Part shown: piece by piece, positions 9,416 to 19,539 of the stretch
Layout of the letters: each line of letters begins with the position of its first letter
Numbering within the stretch: position 1 is the first letter of the stretch
Assembly: GCA_000808095.1 (NCBI GenBank)
Contig: CP009910.1
Coordinates: forward strand, 836,695 to 900,694
DNA: 64,000 nt
DNA from: Borreliella chilensis
GTDB taxonomy: Bacteria > Spirochaetota > Spirochaetia > Borreliales > Borreliaceae
Direction of reading: 5' to 3'
Made by a program: the position numbers and the translations under genes
The notes under the pieces: generated by a model
What the model saw: the letters and a program-made list of their open reading frames with translations, nothing else
Told to the model about the DNA's origin: nothing
Databases searched by the model: none

Positions 9416-11584
9416 TTGAGGAAAATTTTAAAACTAAAAATAGGAAGAGACGAGTTAGTGCTTGAGACGGGATTTATGGCGAAGCAGGCTAATGGATCGG
9501 TTCTTGCAACTTATGGGGGATCTTCAGTTCTTGCGACTGTTTGTTGTTCAACTAACGTGAGAGAAGATTTAGATTTTGTTCCCCTTTCTGTTGAATATAA
9601 TGAGAAATATTATGCAGCTGGTAAGATTCCAGGAGGATTTATCAAAAGAGAAGGAAAGCCAAAAGATAAAGAAATACTTGTTTCTAGATTAATAGATAGA
9701 CCAATGAGACCTCTTTTTGATAAAAGATTTGGTCGAGAAATTCAAGTAATTCCTACAACTTTGGCTACAGATCAGCTCAATCCCCCTGATATTGTTGGAA
9801 TGAATGCTGCTTTTACAGCAGTTTTTTTGTCAGATATTCCATTTAATGGTCCGATTGCGGCTGTTAGAATGGTGTATTTAAATGGTAAGTTTATAGTAAA
9901 TCCTTCGTTTGAAGAAATTCATGATTCTGATCTTGATATTGTTGTTGCAGGAAGTTTAAATGGAATTACAATGGTAGAAGGCGGTGCTAATGAGGTTAGT
10001 GAGGATATTTTGCTTTCAGCAATAGACAGTGCACATGAATACATTAAGCAAATTTGTAATGCTCAAAAAGAGTTTTTAAATATCGTAGGGGAAAAGGAAA
10101 AACTTCCTTTAGCTTTTGAAGAAAAAATATTTGAATTTAAAGAAGAGCTTAGAGATTTTGTTTATGCTGACCTTAAAGAAGCTTGCTTTGTTAAGGGGAA
10201 GCTTAATAGAGATAAAGCTATAACTTTGTTGCGAAATAAATCTTATGAACATTTTTCTTCTCTTGAGAAATTGACTGATAGTAATGAGTCGCTTTTTCAT
10301 AAAGCTTTTGATGATTTTGAGAAGGAGATTGTTAGAAGCTCTATTCTTAATAATAAGATTAGAACGGATGGTCGGGCTCCTAATGAAATAAGAGATATTC
10401 TTGCAGAAGTTGATATTTTAAGCAGAACACATGGATCTGCACTTTTTACAAGAGGGGAAACACAGGCTTTAGCTGTAACTACTCTTGGTACAAGTATTGA
10501 TGAGCAAATAATGGATGATATTGATGGTGATAAGCGCCTTAATTTTATGCTTCATTATAATTTTCCTCCATTTTCAGTTGGTGAGACTGGTAGACTTATG
10601 ACTGGTAGGCGCGAGATTGGCCATGGTCATTTAGCTCAAAGAGCTTTAGAGTCCATTGTTCCTGGAAAAAACGATTTTCCTTATACTATTAGAGTAGTTT
10701 CTGAGGTTTTAGAGTCCAACGGATCTTCTTCAATGGCTACTGTTTGTGCTGGAAGTATGTCTTTGATGACCGCAGGGGTTCCTGTTAAAAGGCAAGTTGC
10801 AGGGATAGCCATGGGGCTTGTTAGTGAAGGTGAAAAGTATGTGGTTTTAAGTGATATTCTTGGGGAAGAAGATCACTTAGGTGATATGGACTTTAAAGTG
10901 GCTGGCACAGAAAATGGAATTACTGGATTTCAAATGGATATTAAAATTGAAAATGTTACTAAGCAATTAATGAGAGATGCTCTTGAGCAGGCTAGATTGG
11001 GCAGAATTCACATCCTTTCTATTATGAATTCTGTAATTTCAAATTCAAGAGTTGGTATATCTGAATATGCTCCAAAAATTGTTCAACTACAAATTGATAT
11101 TGACAAGATATCTCTTGTAATAGGATCTACTGGAAAAACAGTTAAGGCCATAACAGATGAATTTGAAGTTAAGGTTCAAATTGAGCAAAATGGGAAAATT
11201 ATTCTTTTTGGTGCTGATGATTTTAAGATGCAAAAGGCTAAGGAAAAAATAGAGAGTATTGTAAGGGAGCCGAAGGTCGGTGAAATTTATGAAGGGGTCG
11301 TTAAAAAGATTAATAGTTTTGGGGCTTTTATTGAACTTACTCCTGCAAAGGAAGGATTTTTAAGTACTCGATTGAAATCTAGAGATAGTAGGTATGGTTC
11401 TGGAAGGTTTGGAGATTCTAATAATAGATATTCTAGATTTGGTAGTGGAGATAATAGAAGAGGTAATGTAGGGCTAGTTCGTCCTCCAAAATTAGAAGAA
11501 GGTCAGCGAATTAAAGTTAGAATAATTGATATAGATAAATTTGGAAAAATTGATCTTGAAATTGTTAAAGATAAAGATTATTAA
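9416..11584 (+). CDS. pnp: Polyribonucleotide nucleotidyltransferase (PNPase)
   Basis: Phosphorolytic 3'-5' exoribonuclease of 722 residues; trimeric in other bacteria and the core of RNA turnover. It has two RNase PH domains separated by an all-helical linker. The second contains the FFRR-like turn around [10 protein letters not shown] and the GEGD-equivalent segment [17 protein letters not shown] domain with [12 protein letters not shown] (about residues 560-620) and a C-terminal S1 domain follow. The S1 domain is interrupted by an Arg/Gly/Ser/Asn-rich stretch at about residues 656-690, absent from typical PNPases. The start is TTG at 9416 with AGAGG at 9404-9408. Confidence 0.97.
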   Translation: MRKILKLKIGRDELVLETGFMAKQANGSVLATYGGSSVLATVCCSTNVREDLDFVPLSVEYNEKYYAAGKIPGGFIKREGKPKDKEILVSRLIDRPMRPLFDKRFGREIQVIPTTLATDQLNPPDIVGMNAAFTAVFLSDIPFNGPIAAVRMVYLNGKFIVNPSFEEIHDSDLDIVVAGSLNGITMVEGGANEVSEDILLSAIDSAHEYIKQICNAQKEFLNIVGEKEKLPLAFEEKIFEFKEELRDFVYADLKEACFVKGKLNRDKAITLLRNKSYEHFSSLEKLTDSNESLFHKAFDDFEKEIVRSSILNNKIRTDGRAPNEIRDILAEVDILSRTHGSALFTRGETQALAVTTLGTSIDEQIMDDIDGDKRLNFMLHYNFPPFSVGETGRLMTGRREIGHGHLAQRALESIVPGKNDFPYTIRVVSEVLESNGSSSMATVCAGSMSLMTAGVPVKRQVAGIAMGLVSEGEKYVVLSDILGEEDHLGDMDFKVAGTENGITGFQMDIKIENVTKQLMRDALEQARLGRIHILSIMNSVISNSRVGISEYAPKIVQLQIDIDKISLVIGSTGKTVKAITDEFEVKVQIEQNGKIILFGADDFKMQKAKEKIESIVREPKVGEIYEGVVKKINSFGAFIELTPAKEGFLSTRLKSRDSRYGSGRFGDSNNRYSRFGSGDNRRGNVGLVRPPKLEEGQRIKVRIIDIDKFGKIDLEIVKDKDY

Positions 11585-11590
11585 GATATT

Positions 11591-13108
11591 ATGAAATTTG
11601 TTTTGAATAATTTATTTAAAGGCCACCTTATATATTTTGTTTTGTTTTTCTCTTGCCTTACTACTACAAATAATAGATCTATTCAAGATTCTTATAGTAG
11701 TGGTCTTGTAGAGAAGAAAAAAGAAGCAGTTGTTATTAGTGATAATAATGTTTTTAATAAGAGCAAATTTAAAAGAGATTATTTAGTGGGATTAAAAGAT
11801 AATGAATCTTTTTTTCTTAGTAATGCCTTTTTAAAAGAAAATAATTTTTATTTTAAAAAGGCAAGAGAAAGTTATGCTAAGAAAAATATTGGTTTGACAA
11901 GCTATTATTTGAATAAAATAATAGCTAATGAGAATCAATATAGCAGAGAATTGTTAGCTAAGGCTAATTTGTTTTTTGGATATGTAAATTATGAGAATGG
12001 TTTTTATGATCTTTCTGAATATAATTTTGATCTCTTTTTGAAAGATTATAAATATTCTCATGCTAGTTTAAGATCAGCTGAATTGAAATATTTTATTAAA
12101 GAAAAATCAGATGCAATTTCTGCATTTAAAGAGGTTAATGAATTTTCTATCTCAGGTTATGACAAAGGGATTTATACTTTTTTAAGCAATAAGCTTGGGG
12201 TAAGCCATTTAAATTTAGAATCTTTGGGGTTTCTTGACAATAGTGTTTTTGATGTATTTGTCTTTAATGAGAATATATTTGTGACTAATATATTGGGTGG
12301 GCTTTTAAGGTATAACATGAAAAAGAATGCTTGTAGAGTTTATCTTAAAGATAAGAAAAGCATTTTTTTAAATGGAATTAGAGGCTTTGCAGATCATAAT
12401 GGAACGATTTATATTGGGGGGAAGAATGTTGTTTATTATATAGATGATATTGATGCAGATGTAAAGCAAATAAATGCTCCTACTAAAGCTGATTTTAGCA
12501 ATATACAAGTTTTGCTTGGTGTTAAAAATGGAATATTTGTTGGTACTCTAAATTCTGGCTTATGGTTTTATGATTTAAAAAATTGGAAAAATATACCACT
12601 TGGATCTAATAAAATTTCTTCAATGTGTTTTGATCCTCTAAAAAATTTATTATTGGTTGGAACTGTTGACAAGGCTGTTTATATTGTTAATGCCGATAAT
12701 TTAGAAAAGATTCGACATTTAGATTTTTTTAGTAAAAATGATAGTGAAAAAAATATTAATTTTATTAAAGGATATAAGGATAGTTATTTTATTGGAACAT
12801 ATGGCGGTGGTCTTTTTGAGCTAAATTTAAATAAAAATAGCTATAAAAAGCATGTTATTGCTAATAATATTAATGTTAATTATTTTATGGATATGGAGAT
12901 TAAAGATAAAAAGTTGTTGTTTGCAACCTTTGATCACGGTTTATTGATTTATGATTCGGAAAATGACAATTGGGATTATTTTGGACCTAATAATGGACTT
13001 CTTAATTTGAATTTAATAAAAGTTTCTAAGTTTGAAAATTATATTATATTGGGCACTCTTAATAATGGCTTGGTCTTTGTAGATGAAAATATTAAAAAAC
13101 AGTTATGA
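11591..13108 (+). CDS. Predicted lipoprotein with TPR-like and beta-propeller-like domains
   Basis: Function unknown, 505 residues. A hydrophobic N terminus ends in LFFSC with Cys22, a plausible spirochaetal lipobox, so the protein is probably lipidated and exported. Residues of about 80-190 are helical and TPR-like. From about residue 200 the sequence repeats a G-T/G-G-x-x-x-G-L-x-x-Y-D type pattern (for example GTLNSGLWFYD, GTYGGGLFELN, LGTLNNGLVFV), as in sensor-type beta-propellers. The gene starts six bases after pnp, and its end overlaps lptF by 26 bases. An accessory role for the LptF/LptG machinery is inferred from context only. Confidence 0.75.
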   Translation: MKFVLNNLFKGHLIYFVLFFSCLTTTNNRSIQDSYSSGLVEKKKEAVVISDNNVFNKSKFKRDYLVGLKDNESFFLSNAFLKENNFYFKKARESYAKKNIGLTSYYLNKIIANENQYSRELLAKANLFFGYVNYENGFYDLSEYNFDLFLKDYKYSHASLRSAELKYFIKEKSDAISAFKEVNEFSISGYDKGIYTFLSNKLGVSHLNLESLGFLDNSVFDVFVFNENIFVTNILGGLLRYNMKKNACRVYLKDKKSIFLNGIRGFADHNGTIYIGGKNVVYYIDDIDADVKQINAPTKADFSNIQVLLGVKNGIFVGTLNSGLWFYDLKNWKNIPLGSNKISSMCFDPLKNLLLVGTVDKAVYIVNADNLEKIRHLDFFSKNDSEKNINFIKGYKDSYFIGTYGGGLFELNLNKNSYKKHVIANNINVNYFMDMEIKDKKLLFATFDHGLLIYDSENDNWDYFGPNNGLLNLNLIKVSKFENYIILGTLNNGLVFVDENIKKQL

Positions 13109-14372
13109 GTCTTACATAATTGCTGAATTTTTTAAATATTTTTTAATTACATTCTTATTTTTCTTTTTTGTATTTTTTATAAATCAAATCTTATTCTTTA
13201 TGAGAATACTTCTTCAAAATTATGTTCCCTTTTTTAAAGCTTTTGTTTTTATTATATATTCTCTTCCCATGGTGATTGCGCTTTCTCCCCCTTTTGCTGC
13301 TTTGATTTCAGTAATTCTTACTATTCATAAATTTAAGCTTCATAATGAAATTTTAGCTTTTCGTTCAATTGGCATATCAATTTTTGATTTGCTTATTCCA
13401 TTTTTTAAATTGGGGCTAGTTATTGTTTTAGTATCTTTTATATCAAATGATATTTTGCTTCCACTTGGATCTATTGGTAGGTTAAAAATTTTTAACGAAA
13501 TAAAAGAAGAAGTTCCTCATTTAGTATTAAAGCCTTATTCAAGCAAACAATATGGAGATTTGATTTTTGTTTCTGGTGAGAAGTCGGATAATGGTTATAA
13601 GAATGTAACTTTTTTTGATAATACTAGACTTAAGGGATTTGATAGAATATTTATGGCAAAAAATCTTGATATTAGAAAAGAAAATTTTCAGGTTTATTTT
13701 ATTTTAAATGATGTTCTATCTATTGCTTTAACAGATAGTGAGAGTGGATTTTATGATTATTTTTATGCAGATAAAATGAAATATTCAATTGATCAGGTTA
13801 CATTTAGCGATAGTTTTTTATTAAATTATGTAACTCCTTCGCAAATGAGCATGAGAGATGTTCTAAATTTAATTAGAAAGCAAAACAATTTAATATCAGA
13901 TTCAAATATAAAAAATAATCTAGAAGGAGACTTTTTAAGTTTAAATTTTTCAAATCTTTATTTAAATTATTTATATAATCAAAATTATTATGTGGATGAA
14001 TCTTATGTTTTTGAAAATTTAAATTATATGTATAATTTAAATTTAAATTTTAGACCATATCAAGATAAAAGCATAAAGCAAAATTTGGCTCTTTTTAATC
14101 TTGAATTTTATCAAAAAATTAGTTTACCACTTTCGGTTTTGTTTTTCATTTTTTTGGCTTTTTCAATGGGAATGTATTCTAATAAAAAATATTCTATTAT
14201 TCTTGAGCTTGTAATTTCAATTATTGTGTGTGTATTTTATTGGGTAATGTTTATTGGTGGGAAAGTTTATACTGTGCAGTATGCGCCAAACCCTATTATT
14301 GTTACTATTTTACCCAATTTAATTTTAGTTATCGCTGGAGCAATTCTCTTTTTGAGATTATTAAGAAAATGA
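13083..14372 (+). CDS. lptF: LptF/LptG-family permease (YjgP type)
   Basis: Inner-membrane permease of the Lpt transporter, 429 residues. Three N-terminal membrane segments follow the characteristic start S-Y-I-I-A-E-F-F-K-Y-F. A large extracytoplasmic beta-jellyroll region follows and three more membrane segments lie near the C terminus: the YjgP/YjgQ layout. In LPS-making bacteria LptF and LptG with the LptB ATPase extract LPS from the inner membrane. Borrelia has no LPS, so the cargo must differ; surface lipoproteins are the current proposal. It overlaps the lipoprotein gene before it and shares an ATGA with lptG. Naming it LptF rather than LptG rests mainly on order. Confidence 0.85.
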   Translation: MKILKNSYESYIIAEFFKYFLITFLFFFFVFFINQILFFMRILLQNYVPFFKAFVFIIYSLPMVIALSPPFAALISVILTIHKFKLHNEILAFRSIGISIFDLLIPFFKLGLVIVLVSFISNDILLPLGSIGRLKIFNEIKEEVPHLVLKPYSSKQYGDLIFVSGEKSDNGYKNVTFFDNTRLKGFDRIFMAKNLDIRKENFQVYFILNDVLSIALTDSESGFYDYFYADKMKYSIDQVTFSDSFLLNYVTPSQMSMRDVLNLIRKQNNLISDSNIKNNLEGDFLSLNFSNLYLNYLYNQNYYVDESYVFENLNYMYNLNLNFRPYQDKSIKQNLALFNLEFYQKISLPLSVLFFIFLAFSMGMYSNKKYSIILELVISIIVCVFYWVMFIGGKVYTVQYAPNPIIVTILPNLILVIAGAILFLRLLRK

Positions 14373-15436
14373 AAATAGATAAGCTTTTTGTAAAAAGTAC
14401 TGTTCTTACTTTTTTATCCATGAACTTACTTTTCATGATATTAATTATACTTGGTGATTTATTTGTCAATCTTCTCAATTATCTTGAAAAAAATATTGGT
14501 TTTAATGATATTCTTTATATTTATTATTTGTATTTGCCAAAAGCTTTCTCAGATGGAGTAGCTTTATCTTTTCTTTTTGCTATTTCTAATCTTATTGGTA
14601 ATCTTTCTATGAGAAATGAAATAATAGGTCTTTTTAGTTGTGGCGTTCCGCTTACCAGGATATTAAGACCAATTATTTTAATTAGTATATTTATTTCGGT
14701 TATTCTTTTCTTTTTTGATAATTATTTAGTAATAGACACTGTAGCAAGAAGAGATATTCTTATTAAAAATAGTATTGGTGATAGTGGATCTAGTGATAGA
14801 ACTGTAATAATTAGAGATTTTGCTAGAGAAATTTATAATATTAAATCTTATGATATTGATGAGAATGCTTTTTCTAATTTAATGATTATAATTAGAGACA
14901 GTAAAGATGAATTTCAAACAAGATATGATATAAATAAAGCCGAATGGAAAGATAATAAATGGAAGCTTTATGGCATTAGGGAGTTTGTTAAGGTTGGTAG
15001 AAAAGTAAAGGAGAATGCTTATGAGGTTCTCGATGGGACAGGAATTATTAAGCTAGAGCCTGATTATATAAGGACCGTAATGCTATCATCCAAGGCATTG
15101 AATTTTACTAAACTTATTAATTGGATAAGTTTTCTCAAAAGTGAGCATTTAAATTATTCCGATGCATTGCTTGATTTGTTAAATAGGATATTCTTTACAT
15201 TTAGATTAATTCTTCTTAGCTTTACTGTTGGGTTTATTGCTCTTGCTCTTAAGAAAAATATTTTTATACTTAGTTTATTAAATAGTATTGCTTTTGCTGT
15301 TGTTTATGTTATCTCCATTATAATTTTTAATTTTTTAGCAGATCTTGGTTATTTAAATATATACATAGCAAGTTCTTTTACAACTATGTTTTTTTTGGTT
15401 ATTAATTTTATTGTTTATAGGCTTGTTAGAAAATAA
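14369..15436 (+). CDS. lptG: LptF/LptG-family permease (YjgQ type)
   Basis: Second permease of the Lpt pair, 355 residues, again three membrane segments, an extracytoplasmic domain and three membrane segments. The motif S-M-R-N-E-I-I-G-L-F-S-C-G-V near residues 85-98 matches the coupling-helix region that contacts LptB in this family. ATG 14369 overlaps the lptF stop as ATGA, giving strict translational coupling and fitting a 1:1 complex. In-frame codons upstream back to 14228 lie inside lptF and would add residues unlike the family, so the longer form is rejected. tgt follows after 28 bases. Confidence 0.86.
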   Translation: MKIDKLFVKSTVLTFLSMNLLFMILIILGDLFVNLLNYLEKNIGFNDILYIYYLYLPKAFSDGVALSFLFAISNLIGNLSMRNEIIGLFSCGVPLTRILRPIILISIFISVILFFFDNYLVIDTVARRDILIKNSIGDSGSSDRTVIIRDFAREIYNIKSYDIDENAFSNLMIIIRDSKDEFQTRYDINKAEWKDNKWKLYGIREFVKVGRKVKENAYEVLDGTGIIKLEPDYIRTVMLSSKALNFTKLINWISFLKSEHLNYSDALLDLLNRIFFTFRLILLSFTVGFIALALKKNIFILSLLNSIAFAVVYVISIIIFNFLADLGYLNIYIASSFTTMFFLVINFIVYRLVRK

Positions 15437-15464
15437 TATATATAATAGTTTTTAGGATGTTTAT

Positions 15465-16592
15465 ATGTTTAGTGTAATTAAGAATGACAAACATTCTAAA
15501 GCAAGGATTGGAGTTCTGAATCTTCCTCATGGAAAAGTAGATACCCCTTGTTTTATGCCAGTTGGTACTTTAGGAGCAATGAAAGGGTTAAAACATGCTG
15601 TTCTTGAAAAGTTGGGATGTAATTTGATGCTTGCAAATACTTATCATTTATATTTAAGACCAGGTATTAAAACTATTGAAAAGTATGGCAGTTTGCATAA
15701 TTTTACAACTTGGAATAAAAATTTTTTAACTGATTCGGGTGGATTTCAAGTATTTTCTCTTTCTAGCCTAAGAAAGATTGATCTAAAAGGTGTACATTTC
15801 AAATCTCATCTAGACGGATCTTATCATTATTTTACTCCTGAAGGAGTATTTGCTATGCAAGAAATTTTTGGTAGTGATATTATTATGCCACTTGATATTT
15901 GTAGTTCTTATGGGATTGATTATAATGAGGCCAATTTATATACAAATATTACAACCAATTGGGCTCGTAGTACAGTTAATTCTTATAAACATAAAAAAGA
16001 GGGATACAGCGGGTTTTTATTTTTAATAACTCAGGGAAATTTTTTTAAAGATTTAAGGAAAAGAAGCATCAATGATATTCTAGAATTAGACAGTCCAGGT
16101 ATTGCTATTGGTGGTATTTCTGTTGGAGAACCAAGAGAAAAATATTTAGAAATTCTTGAATATAGTTCTTTGTTGATACCAAAAGAAAAACCAAGGTATG
16201 TAATGGGTATTGGAACCCCACATTATATACTTGATGCTATATATTATGGTATTGATATTTTTGATTGTGTTAATCCTGCAAGAATTGCTAGGCATGGATC
16301 TCTTTTGACAGATAATGGAATAATGCGCATTGGTAAAGAGGAGTATAAGAATGATACTTCTAGGGTAGAAAAAAATTGTGATTGTACTTTATGTACAAGG
16401 TATTCAAGAGGGTATTTAAGGCATTTGATAAAATCAAAAGAGCTTTTTGGAATAATTTTGGCAAGTGAGCATAATATTAACTATATGTTTAGATTAATTT
16501 CAAAGATTAGAACCGCAATTCTAAATGATAATTTTTTAAACTTTAGAACCGCATACTTAAGAAAATATGAAGAGGGAAACTTAGATGAATAA
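15465..16592 (+). CDS. tgt: tRNA-guanine transglycosylase
   Basis: Exchanges guanine 34 for a queuosine precursor in tRNAs with GUN anticodons. The protein has 375 residues and a TIM-barrel architecture. Visible motifs are [11 protein letters not shown] (active-site Asp near residue 90), [14 protein letters not shown], the [17 protein letters not shown] segment with the nucleophilic Asp, and the zinc ligands Cys305, Cys307, Cys310 and His336. ATG 15465 follows AGGA at 15454-15457. No queuosine-precursor synthesis genes are in this window, so dependence on salvaged queuine or preQ1 is possible but not shown. Its end overlaps murJ by eight bases. Confidence 0.97.
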   Translation: MFSVIKNDKHSKARIGVLNLPHGKVDTPCFMPVGTLGAMKGLKHAVLEKLGCNLMLANTYHLYLRPGIKTIEKYGSLHNFTTWNKNFLTDSGGFQVFSLSSLRKIDLKGVHFKSHLDGSYHYFTPEGVFAMQEIFGSDIIMPLDICSSYGIDYNEANLYTNITTNWARSTVNSYKHKKEGYSGFLFLITQGNFFKDLRKRSINDILELDSPGIAIGGISVGEPREKYLEILEYSSLLIPKEKPRYVMGIGTPHYILDAIYYGIDIFDCVNPARIARHGSLLTDNGIMRIGKEEYKNDTSRVEKNCDCTLCTRYSRGYLRHLIKSKELFGIILASEHNINYMFRLISKIRTAILNDNFLNFRTAYLRKYEEGNLDE

Positions 16593-18105
16593 ATATGTTG
16601 TTTCTACAGTTTTAGTCATGATTTCCACTTTTTTTTCACGAATAATGGGATTTGCAAAAGTAAAGATTTTCTCTTATTATTTTGGTGCAGATCTTGATGC
16701 TGATATTTTTAATTATGTTTTCAATATTCCTAATAATTTGCGAAAAATTCTTTCAGAGGGCGCAATGACTTCAGCCTTTTTACCTGAATTTACATATGAA
16801 AAAAACAAATCACACAAAAAAGCTGTTTCTTTTTTCAGAACTGTTATAACCTTTAATGTTATCTCTATTGGTTTGATTATTGTATTTATGATTTTTTTTG
16901 CAAAGCCTGTTATGTATTTTTTATCTTATTACAGAGGAGAAAACTTAATTTTTGCAAGCTCTGTATTTAGGTATTTAGTATTATATATTTTACTTATAAG
17001 CATATCATCAATATTTACATCTGCTTTAAACTCATATAAAATTTTTTTTATTCCATCATTTTCACCTATAATGCTTTCTTTTGGAATAATATTGAGCATA
17101 TTTTTATTTTATGATCGTTTTGGAATATATAGTGCTGTTATTGGTGTAATTTTTGGGGGTTTTTTACAATTCCTGGTTCCGTGTATAAATTGCTTTATGA
17201 TTGGTTTTGCTTGGAAGCCAACATTTTATTTTAGAGAAAAAGTATTTTTAAATTTTTTAAGTAGATGGGTTCGTATGATTTTTGGATTTTCTATTTCAAT
17301 TGTTACTCAGCAAATTTCATTTGTATTAGCGTCTACTCTTGAGATAGGAAGTGTTTCTATTCTTAGCAATGCTGTGGTTTATTATCAGCTTCCTGTAGGA
17401 ATTTTTTATATTTCTATTGTTACAGTAATTTTTCCTAAAATGGCAGAGTATGCCCTGTTAGGGAATAAAATCAAATTAAATGCACTTTTAGTAGATGGAA
17501 TTAAAATTTTGTTATTAATTTTTATTCCGGTATCTTTCATGATGTTTATTTGGTCTGATTATATTTTAAATTTATTTCTTATGGGTGGAAAGTTTTCTAT
17601 TTATGACACTCAAAAAACAGCAAGTGTTTTGAGATGTTTTCTTTTAGGTTTACTCTTTTATTCAATGTTTAGTTTTTTTCAAAAATATTATTTTTCTATT
17701 CGTGATGCAAAAACACCATTTTATTTGAGTGTTTTATTTTCTGTTCTTGATATTGCATTTTCTGTTTTTGGTATTAGCTATTATGGTTTGAATGCTTTAG
17801 CATTAGCTCAATCTATTTCTTTTGTGATTTGTGTAATTGTTTTTTATTTTATAATATTAAAAAGTGGAGTTAAAATTAATTTAATTGAGATTTTATTTGT
17901 TATTTTAAGGTCAATTATTACGCTTTTCCCTTTATATATAATTTATTATTTTTTTGGAAAGCTCCAGTGGGATGTGGGTTTTAGTTTGAAAAATCTTTAT
18001 TTTTTAATTATAGCGGGAATTGTTAGTATTTTGATTTTGATTATTTGCTATTCTGTTTTAGGAATAAATAAATTTTTCAATTTTATTAGGAAGGATGTTT
18101 TATGA
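16585..18105 (+). CDS. murJ: Lipid II flippase MurJ (MviN)
   Basis: MOP-superfamily membrane protein of 506 residues with about 14 membrane segments that flips lipid II for peptidoglycan synthesis. Typical N-terminal features are S-R-I-M-G-F-A-K (family consensus SRxLGxxR), the [17 protein letters not shown] segment, and [10 protein letters not shown] matching the conserved EGAxxxAFxP motif. The start lies inside tgt, and its stop overlaps the next gene as ATGA. It connects peptidoglycan export with the Lpt permeases upstream in one envelope-oriented operon. Confidence 0.95.
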   Translation: MNKYVVSTVLVMISTFFSRIMGFAKVKIFSYYFGADLDADIFNYVFNIPNNLRKILSEGAMTSAFLPEFTYEKNKSHKKAVSFFRTVITFNVISIGLIIVFMIFFAKPVMYFLSYYRGENLIFASSVFRYLVLYILLISISSIFTSALNSYKIFFIPSFSPIMLSFGIILSIFLFYDRFGIYSAVIGVIFGGFLQFLVPCINCFMIGFAWKPTFYFREKVFLNFLSRWVRMIFGFSISIVTQQISFVLASTLEIGSVSILSNAVVYYQLPVGIFYISIVTVIFPKMAEYALLGNKIKLNALLVDGIKILLLIFIPVSFMMFIWSDYILNLFLMGGKFSIYDTQKTASVLRCFLLGLLFYSMFSFFQKYYFSIRDAKTPFYLSVLFSVLDIAFSVFGISYYGLNALALAQSISFVICVIVFYFIILKSGVKINLIEILFVILRSIITLFPLYIIYYFFGKLQWDVGFSLKNLYFLIIAGIVSILILIICYSVLGINKFFNFIRKDVL

Positions 18106-19508
18106 AATATTTTAACTTTTTATTTTTTTCACTTATTATAAATATTTATGCTCAAAATATTAATTCTCCAACTCTTCCCAAACTCCCTATGTCGCCTGAA
18201 ATAACAGAAGATAAGCTTGATAAAGAAAATTCTTTTAAAGATACGAATTTTTCTAACGTTGGTTTAGCTAGTAAGTATGTTAATGACACAATTCTTTATG
18301 GACTTGATAGCCAAGTTGTAAGCATTATAAAAGCTCTTAAAAAGTCAAGTGATAGTCAATATAATCTTTCTCTTAAAAAAAGACTTGAGAAAACTTTTAA
18401 TGCCGAGATTAAAAAGGAAATACTTGAGCTGTTTATTTCTCTGAAGTATTCAGGGGGCATTGATACAGCAAATTATATTCTTGAAAATTATGAAAACAAA
18501 AGATATTCAAATGCTTTATTTGGTTTGGCAATTTCGTATCTTAAAGAGTTTGGTAATAAAGAGAAGTTAAAAAAAATCCTTGTTGACATTCTTGAAAATA
18601 AAGAAGGCAATATTGTATCTATTGCGGCTTATTATCTTGGAGAGCTTAATTCTCTTGAATATTCTAAGAATATGTTAGAAGTTTTTGAAAAATATTCTGG
18701 TAATGATGGTACTAGAAGGGAAATACTTATTGCTCTTGGAAAGATGTCTGCTGTTGATTATCAAAATAAAATTTATGAGATTTCTTTAGATAATTATGAA
18801 AGTCCATCAATTAAGGCTGCTGCAATCGAGGCTTTGTCATATCTTGCCCCAGATAAAGTAATTACAAATGCTGATTTGTATCTTCAGAATAATAACAATA
18901 ATTTAAATATTAAATTAGCTATTATTGCTTCTTTGTCTAAAGATTCTTCTTTAAAATCCAAAGAGATTTTACAAGGATTTTTAAGAGATTCTGATGATAA
19001 TATTAGATTTAAAGCTATTAATGCAATTAAAGGACATAAGGACTCTTCAGCAAGGGATGTATTGATTTATAAACTTAAAAACGATCCATCTTTTAAAGTT
19101 AGAGAGGCTTCTGCTAAAGCTTTAATTGATATGGATCTTGGAGATATTGAGATAAAAAACATTATGTTTGATGTTAAGATTGACAATGGTTTTAAAATTT
19201 CAATGTTTAGCTATCTTTTAGATAAAAATTCTTTAAAAGCATTATCAATTGCTTTAGAAATTGTTAATAAAGAAAATGTTAATAGACCTTCAAATGTTTT
19301 AAAAGGTATTGCTTCAATGCTGGCTGGCAAAAAGGGAAATTTTGATACTTTTTATTCTAAAATCATTGATAGTAAAAATATTGATTTAATGCATTTTGCA
19401 TTAAAAGGTGCTATTTATAATAAATCTTCAACACTTTTTAGTAAACTTAAAAAGATTAAAAGTGAAACAGACTCTGAATACATTAAAATGCTTTTAAAAG
19501 ATTATTAG
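18102..19508 (+). CDS. Exported HEAT-repeat protein of unknown function
   Basis: 468 residues, no recognised enzyme domain. The N terminus ([18 protein letters not shown]) looks like a signal peptide cleaved after Y-A, and a Pro-rich stretch follows. The rest is a helical-repeat solenoid with HEAT-like units such as E-I-L-I-A-L-G-K-M, I-K-A-A-A-I-E-A-L-S-Y and V-R-E-A-S-A-K-A-L-I-D-M, each with the D-x-x-x-R-x-x-A-x-x-A-L pattern. HEAT solenoids bind proteins, so an extracytoplasmic scaffold is a reasonable guess. It is translationally coupled to murJ by a four-base overlap. It converges with coaBC across 31 bases in which no clear terminator hairpin is seen. Confidence 0.78.
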   Translation: MKYFNFLFFSLIINIYAQNINSPTLPKLPMSPEITEDKLDKENSFKDTNFSNVGLASKYVNDTILYGLDSQVVSIIKALKKSSDSQYNLSLKKRLEKTFNAEIKKEILELFISLKYSGGIDTANYILENYENKRYSNALFGLAISYLKEFGNKEKLKKILVDILENKEGNIVSIAAYYLGELNSLEYSKNMLEVFEKYSGNDGTRREILIALGKMSAVDYQNKIYEISLDNYESPSIKAAAIEALSYLAPDKVITNADLYLQNNNNNLNIKLAIIASLSKDSSLKSKEILQGFLRDSDDNIRFKAINAIKGHKDSSARDVLIYKLKNDPSFKVREASAKALIDMDLGDIEIKNIMFDVKIDNGFKISMFSYLLDKNSLKALSIALEIVNKENVNRPSNVLKGIASMLAGKKGNFDTFYSKIIDSKNIDLMHFALKGAIYNKSSTLFSKLKKIKSETDSEYIKMLLKDY

Positions 19509-19539
19509 ATTATTAATAAACTGTTAAAGTAGAGTAAGA

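Noticed and set aside
14228..14368. Upstream extension of lptG
   Set aside because: It lies wholly inside lptF; the ATGA overlap at 14369 gives the family-typical N terminus.
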